Part shown: one piece after another, positions 14,361-27,848 of the stretch | Layout of the letters: each line of letters opens with the position of its first letter | How positions within the stretch are numbered: position 1 is the stretch's first letter | Source of the DNA: Pogonophryne albipinna | Taxonomy: Eukaryota; Chordata; Actinopteri; Perciformes; Artedidraconidae | NCBI GenBank assembly: GCA_028583405.1 | Contig: JAPTMU010000166.1 | Span: 430,819-494,818, forward strand | Length of the DNA stretch: 64,000 nt | Direction of reading: 5' to 3' | Translations under genes and position numbers: made by a program | The notes under the pieces: model-generated | Seen by the model: only the letters and a program-made list of their open reading frames with translations | The model's database searches: none | Told to the model about the DNA's origin: nothing

Positions 14361-15566
14361 AGAATTCTCAATATCGTAGGATCTGAACTAAACAAGGATC
14401 CAGCCCTATCATGTTCAATAGTATTAGTTCATATCAGTATGTAGTGTCTCTACTTTAAAGAGTCCTCTCCTGCTGATGTTCAGGTGTATATCAGTATGTA
14501 GTGTCTCTACTTTAAAGAGTCCTCTCCTGCTGATGTTCAGGTGTATATCAGTATGTAGTGTCTCTACTTTAAAGAGTCCTCTCCTGTTGATGTTCAGGTG
14601 TATATCAGTATGTAGTGTCTCTACTTTAAAGAGTCCTCTCCTGCTGATGTTCAGGTGGATATCAGTATGTGGTGTCTCTACTTTAAAGAGTCCTCTCCTG
14701 CTGATGTTCAGGTGTATATCAGTATGTAGTGTCTCTACTTTAAAGAGTCCTCTCCTGCTGATGTTCAGGTGTATATCAGTATGTAGTGTCTCTACTTTAA
14801 AGAGTCCTCTCCTGCTGATGTTCAGGTGTATATCAGTATGTAGTGTCTCTACTTTAAAGAGTCCTCTCCTGCTGATGTTCAGGTGTATATCAGTATGTAG
14901 TGTCTCTACTTTAAAGAGTCCTCTCCTGTTGATGTTCAGGTGTATATCAGTATGTAGTGTCTCTACTTTAAAGAGTCCTCTCCTGCTGATGTTCAGGTGG
15001 ATATCAGTATGTAGTGTCTCTACTTTAAAGAGTCCTCTCCTGCTGATGTTCAGGTGGATATCAGTATGTAATGTCTCTACTTTAAAGAGTCCTCTCCTGC
15101 TGATGTTCAGGTGTATATCAGTATGTAGTGTCTCTACTTTAAAGAGTCCTCTCCTGTTGATGTTCAGGTGTATATCAGTATGTAGTGTCTCTACTTTAAA
15201 GAGTCCTCTCCTGCTGATGTTCAGGTGGATATCAGTATGTAGTGTCTCTACTTTAAAGAGTCCTCTCCTGCTGATGATCAGATGTATATCAGTATGTAGA
15301 GTCTCTACTTTAAAGAGTCCTCTCCTGCTGATGTTCAGGTGTATATCAGTATGTAGTGTCTCTACTTTAAAGAGTCCTCTCCTGCTGATGTTCAGGTGTA
15401 TATCAGTATGTAGAGTCTCTACTTTAAAGAGTCCTCTCCTGTTGATGTTCAGGTGTATATCAGTATGTAGTGTCTCTACTTTAAAGAGTCCTCTCCTGCT
15501 GATGTTCAGGTGTATATCAGCATGTAGTGTCTCTACTTTAAAGAGTCCTTTCCTGCTGATGTTCAG
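14361..15566 (+). repeat. 57-bp satellite array 1, ~20 units
   Basis: The unit is tgtatatcagtatgtagtgt, ctctactttaaagagtcctc, tcctgctgatgttcagg. Variants alternate C/T in GCTGATG/GTTGATG and TGTAT/TGGAT. The leader at 14361-14430 (cagaattctcaatatcgtag, gatctgaactaaacaagg) is shared with array 2. As 57 equals 3x19, long frames remain open on both strands. This is a repeat artefact, not a protein gene. Confidence 0.97.
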
Positions 15567-15844
15567 CTTAGTGATGCTTGTTGAATATGCTATTCAAAAT
15601 CTCTTAATGGATTTGCACCGGTTTATCTCTGCGTTGATTCTGAAGAGGGGGGAGGGGTTAAAGCTTGTATCTGGGTTAATAAGTTAATAAATTGATTGAT
15701 AGATGGGAGGAATACATCTCCAATTATCAGCTTGGACGATGGAGAGTGGAGCTGTAAGCTGTCTGAACTACGCTAATCCTGAACGTCATGTATGGACATG
15801 TGTTTAGACTCACATGTGGACATATAAACAAACAATACTTAAAG
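15567..15844 (+). other. intronic spacer, nothing recognised
   Basis: Lies between the 57-bp array and the next TIR element. No coding or repeat assigned. Confidence 0.5.
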
Positions 15845-16957
15845 GTATTTGAGTCTCCCAGATCCAATGGGATTCCTCCATGTGATTTTGGATTATAGCA
15901 GAAAATAATCTCTCTGTCAAACAAACGTTTATGATATTTACATGTTGAGTTCAGCAGGATAATCTCAACATATTAACACCACTTTATGATTTCTGATGTA
16001 AAAAGCTAACATTAGGCTATAAAGGAACTACATTACGGTCACATGACTTCACGTCACCACCGCTAAGCTAAAGGAGGCTAATGTTGGGCTATAAAGGAAC
16101 TACAGCACGGTCACATGACTTCACGTCACCACCGCTAAGCTAAAGGTGGCTAATGTTGGGCTATAAAGGAACTACAGCACGGTCACATGACTTCACGTCC
16201 CCACCGCTAAGCTAAAGGTGGCTAATGTTGGGCTATAAAGGAACTACAGCACGGTCACATGACTTCACGTCCCCACCGCTAAGCTAAAGGTAGCTAATGT
16301 TGGGCTATAAAGGAACTACATTACGGTCACATGACTTCACGTCACCACCGCTAAGCTAAAGGAGGCTAATGTTGGGCTATAAAGGAACTACAGCACGGTC
16401 ACATGACTTCACGTCACCACCGCTAAGCTAAAGGTGGCTAATGTTGGGCTATAAAGGAACTACAGCACGGTCACATGACTTCACGTCACCACCGCTAAGC
16501 TAAAGGTGGCTAATGTTGGGCTATAAAGGAACTACAGCACGGTCACATGACTTCACGTCCCCACCGCTAAGCTAAAGGTAGCTAATGTTGGGCTATAAAG
16601 GAACTAGAGCACGGTCACATGACTTCACCTCACCACCGCTAAGCTAAAGGTGGCTAATGTTGGGCTATAAAGGAACTACAGCACGGTCACATGACTTCAC
16701 GTCCCCACCGCTAAGCTAAAGGTGGCTAATGTTGGGTGTGATGACGTTTAGTCGTCTCATTTAGACACTTGTTAGCAACCTCCATTTCTAAATCCACCAG
16801 TGGGGTATTTACTGAAGTATTTTATGACGTAGAGAAAAGCGTTCAAATCTCTTCAGAACAACCAAGAACACATTAAAAAAACTTTCATTCTGGGTTACAG
16901 GAAGCGCTAAAAAGCTGACTCATTTCCAGTTTTAGGACTCATTCCGGCACCACTATG
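15845..16957 (-). mobile_element. TIR element with 72-bp array, copy 3 (inverted)
   Basis: The left part has the family text gatccaatgggattcctcca and gcaggataatctcaacata. The array is at 16010-16735, then gatgacgtttagtcgtctca and ttagcaacctcc. It ends with gaagcgctaaaaagctgact and cattccggcaccactat, the expected terminus. The GAGTGGTGC terminus at the left is missing. Confidence 0.8.
16010..16735 (-). repeat. 72-bp minisatellite, ~10 units, with 4-unit higher-order period
   Basis: Variant units recur 288 bp apart: aactacattacgg at about 16027 and 16315, and ggtagctaatg at about 16288 and 16576. This indicates block duplication of four units. Confidence 0.9.
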
Positions 16958-17204
16958 TCCCAGTAGTAGCCTTCCCCTCTCAGGCCTGTTTCTGTATCTG
17001 CAGCCCGGGACTCGCCTGAAGTTTTTGTCCCAGTGCCCTGAGCCGGATCCGGGGGAAACATCTGGTGGGAACAGGGGCATTTTTATTTGTTTTCGGAGAC
17101 GCATTTGTTGTTGACTTACCTTATCAGCCAGAGAGATAAAGCCAGCTTTGACACAGATAGCAGCCAGATCCTACGCATGACGGACACACTGGGAGACTCC
17201 ACAC

Positions 17205-17205
17205 A

Positions 17206-17258
<53 letters not shown>
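17205..17258. repeat. (CA)n microsatellite
   Basis: Pure AC run. The flanking frame 17087-17596 is not supported as coding. Confidence 0.97.
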
Positions 17259-17259
<1 letters not shown>

Positions 17260-17570
17260 GCTGACCCTCGGGAGGGTTCGTCCGGGGACACAGACTGACA
17301 AATGCGACTGGGCGGTGACTCGCAGACAGCTGGTGGTCAAAGGTTGTCTTTCTATCTCTGCCCTCATTTGGCTGATTGTTTTTTCTCAGGCCTCATCTGC
17401 TGCTCTCCGTCTCTCTCTGGCAGTTGAATACAAATGCTATAGTTCATGCTGGAGTTCTGCAGATCTGTACATGATTCACGTGGGAAAGACGCCTAATTGT
17501 GAATATTTTGACTTGAATAGCAATTGCCAAATGATTCCAGACAGTAGAGGGAATAGTCATTTTGGAATTC

Positions 17571-18240
17571 AGAATTCTCAATATCGTAGGATCTGAACCA
17601 AACAAGGATCCAGCCCTATCATGTTCATTAGTATTAGTTCATATCAGTAGGTAGTGTCTCTACTTTAAAGAGTCCTCTCCTGCTGATGTTCAGGTGTGTA
17701 TCAGTATGTAGTGTCTCTACTTTAAAGAGTCCTCTCCTGCTGATGTTCAGGTGTATATCAGTATGTAGTGTCTCTACTTTAAAGAGTCCTCTCCTGCTGA
17801 TGTTCAGGTGTATATCAGTATGTAGTGTCTCTACTTTAAAGAGTCCTCTCCTGCTGATGTTCAGGTGTATATCAGTATGTAGTGTCTCTCCTTTAAAGAG
17901 TCCTCTCCTGCTGATGTTCAGGTGTATATCAGTATGTAGTGTCTCTACTTTAAAGAGTCCTCTCCTGCTGATGTTCAGGTGTATATCAGTATGTAGTGTC
18001 TCTACTTTAAAGAGTCCTCTCCTGCTGATGTTCAGGTGTATATCAGCATGTAGTGTCTCTACTTTAAAGAGTCCTCTCCTGCTGATGTTCAGGTGTATAT
18101 CAGTATGTAGTGTCTCTACTTTAAAGAGTCCTCTCCTGCTGATGTTCAGGTGTATATCAGTATGTAGTGTCTCTACTTTAAAGAGTCCTCTCCTGCTGAT
18201 GTTCAGGTGTATATCAGTATGTAGTGTCTCCATGCTTTAA
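17571..18240 (+). repeat. 57-bp satellite array 2, ~10-11 units
   Basis: The leader cagaattctcaatatcgtag and gatctgaaccaaacaagg is the same as array 1, and the units are the same 57-mer. Array 2 is more homogeneous (almost all GCTGATG). Right borders of arrays 1 and 2 differ, so the shared part is leader plus units. Confidence 0.97.
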
Positions 18241-18299
18241 TGTTCAGAAAGCTCTTTATTGTTCTCATACTGTCTGTGCTGCAGCACCTCTTTTCACCC

Positions 18300-19190
18300 T
18301 CCGTCTGAAACCAGAGCCCAGTCTGCTCTGATTGGTTAGCTTGCCGGCTCCGTTGTGATTGGTCAACCTGTTTAGAGCCCCTTAGTCTATCACGTACAAT
18401 GTGTTGGAGCGCTAGCCAATAGGAGAATGATTGTTACATAGTGACACTATTTTCCGAAGTAAACAGCAGGCGTTTCAATTTAATAGCAGAATTAATAATA
18501 ATTAAACATCACGATATGATTTTGTTAAAAGTCGTGGTGTTAGAGTTTCAAGCTAAACGTTTGAGGCTTTCTTCACGGTGTAAATGCATGTCGTCACGTC
18601 AGCGTAATGTCAACACGATATTCCCCAGATGACGACGAGGCAGCATTGTTTGGCTCTCACTGTCTTTACAGCAGCCACTCAGGGTGTATTCTGGGTTTGT
18701 GAACTATGCAAATAAATGCTCCAGAAATCTGTCCGGGGCTTGGAGGACGTGTTTTACGAGGGCTGTAAAACTCCACACAAACACATAAAGCTGCGCCAGT
18801 AAAAATAATGTGAACTCTGCATAAATGCTCATTTGGACTAATGAATGAGGGCAGCGATGAATGGCTGTGTGTAAAACACTTCCTCTGAGCCAATACAGCA
18901 TGATGGACGACGGCACCCTGTGAGTGTGCTTCAGAGTGTGTGTTCTGTGTTCACTCTGCATGCTGATCAGATTAAAGAAGGACATTGTGGTGAAATCTTT
19001 AACAGATAATGGAGAATACACATCGGGTAGCGCTCCGGTAAACTTCCCTCTAGGAGGAGATTCAGGTGATAAGGGGGGGGGGGTTACCTTGGTTGCTGAT
19101 TGGCTAATGGGTACACACGCCTAAAGAATCGTTATGACATCATAAAGTGGCCAAAATCTGATCGGCTCATTTTCAGACAGGTTTTTTTGG
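18300..19190 (+). other. intronic, with second copy of dispersed repeat at 18330-18450
   Basis: tgtgattggtcaacctg, atcacgtacaatgtgttgga and gcgctagccaataggaga repeat the segment near 10620-10700. A poly-G run is at 19072-19083. Nothing else recognised. Confidence 0.5.
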
Positions 19191-19236
19191 ATCAGGACAA
19201 AAAGAGAGAGAATCTATGTTCCTGAAGCTACACAGA

Positions 19237-20384
19237 GGGGACACATGTTGATGTAGAAGAGACATGAAGAAGAGGGGACACATGTTGATGTAGGAGAGAC
19301 ATGAAGAAGAGGGGACACATGTTGATGTAGAAGAGACGTGAAGAAGAGGGGACACATGTTGATGTAGAAGAGACATGAAGAAGAGGGGACACATGTTGAT
19401 GTAGAAGAGACATGAAGAAGAGGGGACACATGTTGATGTAGAAGAGACATGAAGAAGAGGGGACACATGTTGATGTAGAAGAGACATGAAGAAGAGGGGA
19501 CACATGTTGATGTAGAAGAGACATGAAGAAGAGGTGACACATGTTGATGTAGAAGAGACATGAGGAAGAGGGGACACATGTTGATGTAGAAGAGACATGA
19601 ACAAGAGGGGACACATGTTGATGTAGAAGAGACATGAAGAAGAGGGGACACATGTTGATGTAGAAGAGACATGAAGAAGAGGGGACACATGGTGATGTAG
19701 AAGAGACATGAAGAAGAGGGGACACATGTTGATGTAGAAGAGACATGAAGAAGAGGGGACACATGTTGATGTAGAAGAGACATGAAGAAGAGGGGACACA
19801 TGTTGATGTAGAAGAGACATGGAGAAGAGGGGACACATGTTGATGTAGAAGAGACATGGAGAAGAGGGGACACATGTTGATGTAGAAGAGACATGAGGAA
19901 GAGGGGACACATGTTGATGTAGAAGAGACATGAGGAAGAGGGGACACATGTTGATGTAGAAGAGACATGAAGAAGAGGGGACACATGTTGATGTAGAAGA
20001 GACATGAAGAAGAGGGGACACATGTTGATGTAGAAGAGACATGAAGAAGAGGGGACACATGTTGATGTAGAAGAGACATGAAGAAGAGGGGACACATGTT
20101 GATGTAGAAGAGACATGAAGAAGAGGGGACACATGTTGATGTAGAAGAGACATGGAGAAGAGGGGACACATGTTGATGTAGAAGAGACATGAAGAAGAGG
20201 GGACACATGTTGATGTAGAAGAGACATGGAGAAGAGGGGACACATGTTGATGTAGAAGAGACATGGAGAAGAGGGGACACATGTTGATGTAGAAGAGACA
20301 TGGAGAAGAGGGGACACATGTTGATGTAGAAGAGACATGAAGAAGAGGGGACACATGTTGATGTAGAAGAGACATGAAGAAGAG
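19237..20384 (-). repeat. 37-bp satellite, ~31 units, grown within a TTAA MITE
   Basis: The unit is ggggacacatgttgatgtag plus aagagacatgaagaaga. The right border continues gagtttgcacaataggtccc then cttaa, matching the MITE end at 49480-49515. The left leader (aaaaagagagagaatctatg, ttcctgaagctacacagag) matches the MITE interior at 49400-49455. Since 37 is not divisible by three, three staggered frames stay open over 111-bp cycles; these are artefacts. Confidence 0.95.
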
Positions 20385-20410
20385 GAGTTTGCACAATAGG
20401 TCCCCTTAAT

Positions 20411-20991
20411 GCTACGTTAAACTTCTACTCGATGTCTTTACGCTCGGTGACACCATGCGATGCTGATGTCGTGAAGTACCCATTATTTCACTTATAGGTC
20501 AGCTGGCTCGATGGACAGCCCAAAGTTCACCAGGTCACGCTCTCCTGGTGGTGGTTTGATTGACAGGTCGCCATGTCCCGCCCCCTTCCATCTCAAAATG
20601 CTCACTTGTGTGATGTATTAATCGGGGGGGGGGGGGTGGTGAGGGAGTATTTGGCTTGTGTTTGCCCCCCTCCCTCTTTACCTCCATCCTCTGCCAACAA
20701 CTCTTTCTTTCTTTCTCACTCCTGCTTTTATTCTCCCGGCTCACGTATTTCTTGGCATTGCAAAACGTTCCCACAGCTCTCACAATCCCTCCCCCAAAAC
20801 AGAGTCTCCCCCCTCCTCCCCTACTCTCTCTTTCCCCCTCTCTCGCATTCACTTCTTTCTGGTGTTTTTCTTGTCTCCACTCCTGCCTCTCTTTCGCCTT
20901 TTTTTATCGCTTTTACTCTGCAGAAAATACAGTCTAATAAAATACGATATTTTGCTGTTTTACCTCCTAATAAAACGGTTATCTTTGGGGG

Positions 20992-20993
<2 letters not shown>
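20411..20993 (+). other. intronic, pyrimidine-rich 20660-20920
   Basis: Long CT-rich text with a poly-G run at 20621-20635. No splice-compatible coding. Confidence 0.5.
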
Positions 20994-21047
<54 letters not shown>

Positions 21048-21165
21048 TATTAAAGCAGAGTGTTGCTATAGGCCTCGGTTTTGGGGGGTGGGATGCAGCC
21101 TGGTTGGCATGAAGTACACACACACACACACTCACACACACACACTCACACACACACACACGAGA
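20994..21165. repeat. (CA)n plus one unit of the 54-kb repeat
   Basis: (CA)n at 20994-21045, then tgtattaaagcagagtgttg, ctataggcctcggttttggg and ggatgcagcctggttggca, then more CA. The same unit occurs five times at 54115-54640. Confidence 0.93.
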
Positions 21166-21429
21166 AAATGTGTAAGTACCTTCAGGTTTGTGTGTATGTC
21201 CTTTTCTTCGTGCACCCTCATTTGAACACAAACACTGCAAATACCTTTACATGTTAAAGTGTGTTTCAGTGTGTGTCTCCGAGGTTACGCTTTGTGGAAG
21301 TCATCAGGAACACAAAACAAGGAAAAAACTCATTTCCCACAAGTTTGTTAGGATGGAAATGTTGAAACCTGCAGAATTAAGAGAAACTCTGACAGATTTT
21401 CTGCTGAAATTTGGAGTTATTTCTTTTCA

Positions 21430-21812
21430 ATCAGTCAATGTTTATTTATAGCCCAATATCACAAATGTTACATTTGTCTCAGTGACTTCACAGTTTGTAC
21501 AGAATATCAGTATGACAATACGACACCCTCTGTCCTCAGACCCTCTGTCCTCAGACCCTCTGTCCTTAGACCCTCTATCCTTAGACCCTCTATCCTTAGA
21601 CCCTCTGTCCTCAGACCCTCTGTCCTTAGACCCTCTGTCCTCAGACCCTCTGTCCTTAGACCCTCTGTCCTTAGACCCTCACATCGTACAAGGAAAAACT
21701 TCCAGAGAAAACCCACAGTTTAAAGGGAACATGGGAGAAACCTCAGGGAGAGCAACAGAGGAGGGATCCCTCTCCCAGGACGGACAGACGTGCAATAGAT
21801 GCCGTGTGTAAA
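21430..21812 (+). repeat. LINE-like dispersed repeat with internal 15-bp minisatellite
   Basis: It starts caatcagtcaatgtttattt and tagcccaatatcacaaatg. It ends gggagaaacctcagggagag, caacagaggagggatccctc and gacagacgtgcaatagatgc, text widespread in teleost genomes. Between them (21530-21682) a 15-bp unit (cagaccctctgtcct or ttagaccctctgtcc) is repeated about ten times. Confidence 0.75.
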
Positions 21813-23234
<1,422 letters not shown>

Positions 23235-24618
23235 TGGGGGGGTTACAGTGGCATCCGGCCAGCCCTCCCCCTCTGCCCTCTCTCTCTCCCATGGTTGATT
23301 CCCCCCCCCCCCCGGCTCTGTGTTGGCGCAGGCGGCTCACAGACGGGCTCACAGATGGGCAACGCAGCCGCACACACACACACACACCTGCTCCTCGCTG
23401 GCACCGGGCTAGAGCCAGGCGGCACACACACACACACACACCACACACACAGATGTGCATCTAAGGAAGAATTATTTCTCCTGAATTTATGGAACCTCCA
23501 GATTGAGGGGTATGCATAAATAAAAAAAGATATAATCAAAAATATGTACAGAAACATGAGAAGTTAAAGTATGCATGCGCAACAAATAAATAAAATAAGA
23601 TACAAATAAAAGGTGTAGGAAAAAATAACATTTAAATAAGATTTTCTTTTAAAAAGGAATAGAAAAATGTATGTACACAGTTAAGGTAAGTAGGTGTAAC
23701 ACCATTAATTAAATCAAATGGATGTTGGCGCTGGATGTGACTTAAAGGGTGATTCCTTCACTACCCAGGGCTCTAGATGTATCAAACAGATCACATTGAA
23801 ACTCATTCATCTGCATTGAAATAATGCAAAATAAGGTTAAAAACGGCTTATTCCCATTGTTTTAGGACATTTCAATCAATCAATGTGTATTTATATAGCA
23901 CATTTCAAATATGTTATGTTGAGTTAGTTACATTTCCCTTAAATAGAGAATGCATGACATTTTTGAGATGGCTTATTTTTGACTGTGACGCTTGCAGACC
24001 CCCCCCTGTGATGATAATAAAAGAGAGCCCGCCCACACGCTGTCACTCACAGATGTTTCCACGCTTATCTCCAGCATGTGCTCTCAGGAAAATCTTTGCA
24101 CGTATATCTGGTAAACATATAGCCTCAGTCACACGGCGTATTTATAACCTGACGCCCCCACGTTCACACTCACACACTTCATCATCCCACAATGCATCAC
24201 ACCACGCTGCTGTCACATGGCGTTACACAGCCACCGCTCACATGGATATAACCTGTTAACGTGGGAACAAAGATGGAGTGAATGGTGTTTGGGATGGGAG
24301 TTTTGAAAGCTGTTTTTAGTGAAGAAGAAAAGCCAGGATTGAGAAGTTTAAGAGGTAGGGCGTGGATACGGAAGCTGAGAACACTTCTGAGGAAAACTCC
24401 GTCCTGACACAGAAAACCCTGCAGAGGAGGAACAAGTTATGAGACGTTTTGCTTTGAAATCAAGCAATAATATCGTTTTAAATTCCTCGGTTACGAGCAG
24501 AAGTCCTGGATTCAAAACCCTACATATGGAGGAATACAGAAGTGCATCCAACACAGAATCATCTCTTCAGTTATTGCACAAAACAAATCACATTTCCACC
24601 GGGAACACCAGAGAGAGT
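23235..24618 (+). other. intronic, with small CA tracts and a LINE-like end at 23875-23925
   Basis: Short CA tracts at 23371-23387 and 23424-23450; tcaatcaatcaatgtgtatt and tatatagcacatttcaaat at 23875-23911 resemble retroposon 3' ends. No coding supported. Confidence 0.45.

Positions 24619-24666
<48 letters not shown>
24619..24666. repeat. (CA)n microsatellite
   Basis: Pure AC run of about 24 copies. Confidence 0.97.
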
Positions 24667-24668
<2 letters not shown>

Positions 24669-24774
24669 GGAAAGGACGGAGTAACGATCACTACAGGAGG
24701 GGTTAAATAGTATATATTCCAGGGGTGTACCTTTTTTGGAAACAGGGGGGTCAATCGGGGGTCATCACCTAACG

Positions 24775-25043
24775 CACCCCCCCCCCCCCCCCCCCCCCCC
24801 AGCTGCAGCACTGTCCAATAAGAAGCAGCGGATTAGAGAACGATGAGATTTGCATGTAGAAGATTTAAACACAGCGGTGGAGGGAGGGGGGGGGGGGGTT
24901 TATCAGGAGGCGATGAGTGGTTTTCCAAAATACCGGAAACAAATCTGCGAGGAGGAGGGGGTGGAGGAGGAGGAGGAAGAGGAGGAGGAGGAGGAGGGGG
25001 TGGAGGAGGAGGAGGAGGAGGAGGAGGAGGAGGAGGAGATGAA
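24775..25043. repeat. poly-C, poly-G and (GGA)n cluster
   Basis: A C run of about 25 lies at 24775-24800, a G run at 24886-24898 and a GGA triplet tract at 24948-25036. The tract reads as poly-Pro, poly-Glu, poly-Gly or poly-Leu depending on frame; none is credible as protein. Composition could support G-quadruplex or triplex structure. Confidence 0.92.
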
Positions 25044-25504
25044 GTCCAATAAAAGAGCCGGCTGAACATCTGTGTGGGATCGCCACGGGGATTAAGAGGG
25101 TTAGGAACATTTTAAGCGCATTAAAGATAAAAAAAAAGGTCAGAATGTTTAGCGACATACCGATAAACCTCTTAAGCGAAACCCAATTGGGGAAGGCTGC
25201 TTCTTTATCCAGAGGGGGGGGGGGAGAGACACACACGCACTCTTTTATGCAGAGGTGGAACAAGTACCTCAGGTTTCGTTACTCGAGTCAAAGCAATACC
25301 ACCACAAAGTAAAAAAATTGCAGGAAGTTAAATAAATACAAGTCACTAAGACGTCTAGGTCCAGAGAGAAAGGCACATTTTTAAGTATTACATTACTTCA
25401 TTGAATACCCGATGCTGATTGGTCAATTTTGATCATTGAGAGGTCTGATATTTTATGCTAACAGACCGTTGCTAAGGATGAGGCTCTGCTCGATGGACTG
25501 TGTG

Positions 25505-25930
25505 TGCAGGGTGTAAAAGGAACAGCAGAAGAAGACAGGAAGTAAACACTAAAGGGAACAGCAGAAGAAGACAGACAGGAAGTAAACACTAAAGGGAACA
25601 GCAGAAGAAGACAGACAGGAAGTAAACACTAAAGGGAACAGCAGAAGAAGAAGACAGGAAGTAAGCACTAAAGGGAACAGCAGAAGAAGAAGACAGGAAG
25701 TAAGCACTAAAGGGAACAGCAGAAGAAGAAGACAGGAAGTAAATACTAAAGGGAGCTGCAGAAGAAGACAGGAAGTAAACACTAAAGGGAACAGCAGAAG
25801 AAGAAGAAGACAGGAAGTAAACACTAAAGGGAACAGCAGAAGAAGAAGACAGGAAGTAAACACTAAAAGGAACAGCAGAAGAAGAAGAAGACAGGAAGTA
25901 AACACTAAAGGGAACAGCAGAAGCTCAAAC
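25505..25930 (+). repeat. 36-42-bp minisatellite with ETS motif, 10 units
   Basis: The unit is gggaacagcagaagaagaca plus ggaagtaaacactaaa, with a variable internal GAA tract or an extra GACA. Ten units each contain ACAGGAAGTAA. Length variation comes almost wholly from the internal GAA triplets. Confidence 0.95.
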
Positions 25931-26167
25931 ACACTCCAGCAGAACTGACAGGGTTGGAGCTGCTAGCGTAAATGCTACAGCCCGTATAGACAGGAGTATA
26001 AAGGGGGAGGCGGGACAGATGAAGAGTTAGAGAACAGAGGTGGATTTGTCCACAGATCAGAGGAGGAAGGGGAGGAAGAGGCCTATCATTTCACTGTGAA
26101 CTGAAGCATGTCTGGGGAGCCGTCCTCAGGTGACTCCGGAGACACTGGATATACTGTATTTATAAAA

Positions 26168-26964
26168 GTGTGGTGCTGTGATGGCGTATTTCTGTGTTGG
26201 ACCCTGAAGGCAGCATCTCCCTGGTCCAATGGGTTCCCTCCATGTGATTTTGAATTATTGCAGAAAATAATCTCAACATTTATGATACTTACACGTTTAG
26301 TTCATCAGGATAATCTCCATCTATTAACACCACTTTATGAAGTTTGAAATAAAAAGCTAACGTTGGGCTATAAAGGAACTACAGCACGGTCACATGACTT
26401 CACGTCACCACCGCTAAGCTAAAGGTGGCTAATGTTGGGCTATAAAGGAACTACAGCACGGTCACATGACTTCACGTCACCACCGCTAAGCTAAAGGTGG
26501 CTAATGTCGGGCTATAAAGGAACTCCAGCACGGTCACATGACTTCACGTCACCACCGCTAAGCTAAAGGTGGCTAATGTTGGGCTATAAAGGAACTCCAG
26601 CACGGTCACATGACTTCACGTCACCACCGCTAAGCTAAAGGAGGCTAATGTTGGGCTATAAAGGAACTACAGCACGGTCACATGACTTCACGTCACCACC
26701 GCTAAGCTAAAGGAGGCTAATGTTGGGCTATAAAGGAACTACAGCACGGTCACATGACTTCACGTCACCACCGCTAAGCTAAAGGTGGCTAATGTTGGGC
26801 TATAAAGGAACTACAGCACGGTCACATGACTTCACGTCACCACCGCTAAGCTAAAGGTGGTTAATGTTGGGCTATAAAGGAACTACAGCACGGTCACATG
26901 ACTTCACGTCACCACCGCTAAGCTAAAGGTGGCTAATGTTGGGCTATAAAGGAACTACAGCACG
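26168..26964 (-). mobile_element. TIR element with 72-bp array, copy 4 (3' truncated)
   Basis: The left end is gtgtggtgctgtgatggcgt, then ttggaccctgaaggcagcat and the standard subterminal text. The array is at 26356-26964. The element stops inside a unit at acagcacggtag and joins directly to a degenerate 57-bp-type sequence. Confidence 0.8.
26356..26964 (-). repeat. 72-bp minisatellite, ~8.5 units
   Basis: Units read ggctataaaggaactacagc, acggtcacatgacttcacgt, caccaccgctaagctaaagg. Variants include AACTCCAGC in two adjacent units. Confidence 0.95.
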
Positions 26965-27035
26965 GTAGACACTGAATACTGATATGAACATGAGCAGGAT
27001 TTGTCATCTTTAAGAACAGTTTAACACTGAAAGCT
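26964..27035 (-). repeat. degenerate single 57-bp-family unit
   Basis: agacactgaatactgatatg, aacatgagcaggatttg and atctttaagaac parallel the inverted 57-bp unit (agacactacatactgatata, aacatcagcaggagagg, actctttaaag). This suggests an ancestral unamplified copy joined to the 72-bp array. Confidence 0.6.
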
Positions 27036-27187
27036 TGTGTATTTTAATTTATCTCCAGTGTGGTTTTTCTGGTGATCTCTTAGTGTGTTTTAGATTAGAG
27101 TCTCTGTTTGCTCATGTTTGCTTGTGATGCACAAACACACACTCTGAGCTGTTTGGTACATTTGCACAGTAAAATAAATGCCTTTGT

Positions 27188-27189
<2 letters not shown>

Positions 27190-27248
<59 letters not shown>

Positions 27249-27249
27249 G
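27190..27249. repeat. (CT)n-(TA)n compound microsatellite
   Basis: About 20 CT copies followed by about 10 TA copies. Confidence 0.97.
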
Positions 27250-27591
27250 AATATGCGCGCCATCAATGAATCCATTAGTACCGGTGGCTAATTTGTTGGC
27301 TAATTTCGTACGGAGCATGTGTGTGTGATTTTACACTCAAGTGTCTTTTAATGGAAGGCACTTGTGTGTGTTGTTTTTGTGCCTGTCTGTGTGTGATGAA
27401 TGCAGTGATTAAGTGAGTGTGATTCAGAGTGTGTGTACATTAAGCCTGGGTGAGAGTTATGACCTCTGTCTGTAGCTGCAGTGTGAGAAACGTAAAGGCA
27501 GTGTTAACTTTTGTGTAACACACTCCAGGAGTACATCATACACTGACTGAGAAACATAATGAATCAGTGTGTGTGATTAGAGCGATAGCAT

Positions 27592-27592
<1 letters not shown>
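27250..27592 (+). other. intronic, nothing recognised
   Basis: TGTG-rich but without a defined repeat or gene. Confidence 0.5.

Positions 27593-27646
<54 letters not shown>
27593..27646. repeat. (GT)27 microsatellite
   Basis: Pure GT run. Confidence 0.97.
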
Positions 27647-27649
<3 letters not shown>

Positions 27650-27848
27650 CTCTGCTGAGGCGGAGGCAGGGGGCCTTGGGGCGACTGTGTGCAGGAGATA
27701 AGGGTGATTCATCCGTGTATAAACGTGTGTGTGCAAGTGTGTGTGAAAGCATGTTTGTGCATCAGAAAGTGTGTGTGTCCATGGTTTAGAAGAAAAATAA
27801 TAAATGCTCATGTTGTTTTACAATATATACCACAGCCAGTTTCATGTC

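Noticed and set aside
14361..15566. CRISPR-like regular repeat arrays
   Set aside because: Direct repeats abut with no unique spacers, and the sequence is a vertebrate intron.
14476..15687. 403-codon open frame with a 19-residue repeat
   Set aside because: The 57-bp satellite period is 3x19, so frames stay open on both strands; no start context, no splice link and no known domain.
19173..20396. Three overlapping minus-strand frames of 380-407 codons
   Set aside because: They arise from a 37-bp unit read in rotating phase (111-bp cycle); all three frames have the same peptide set.
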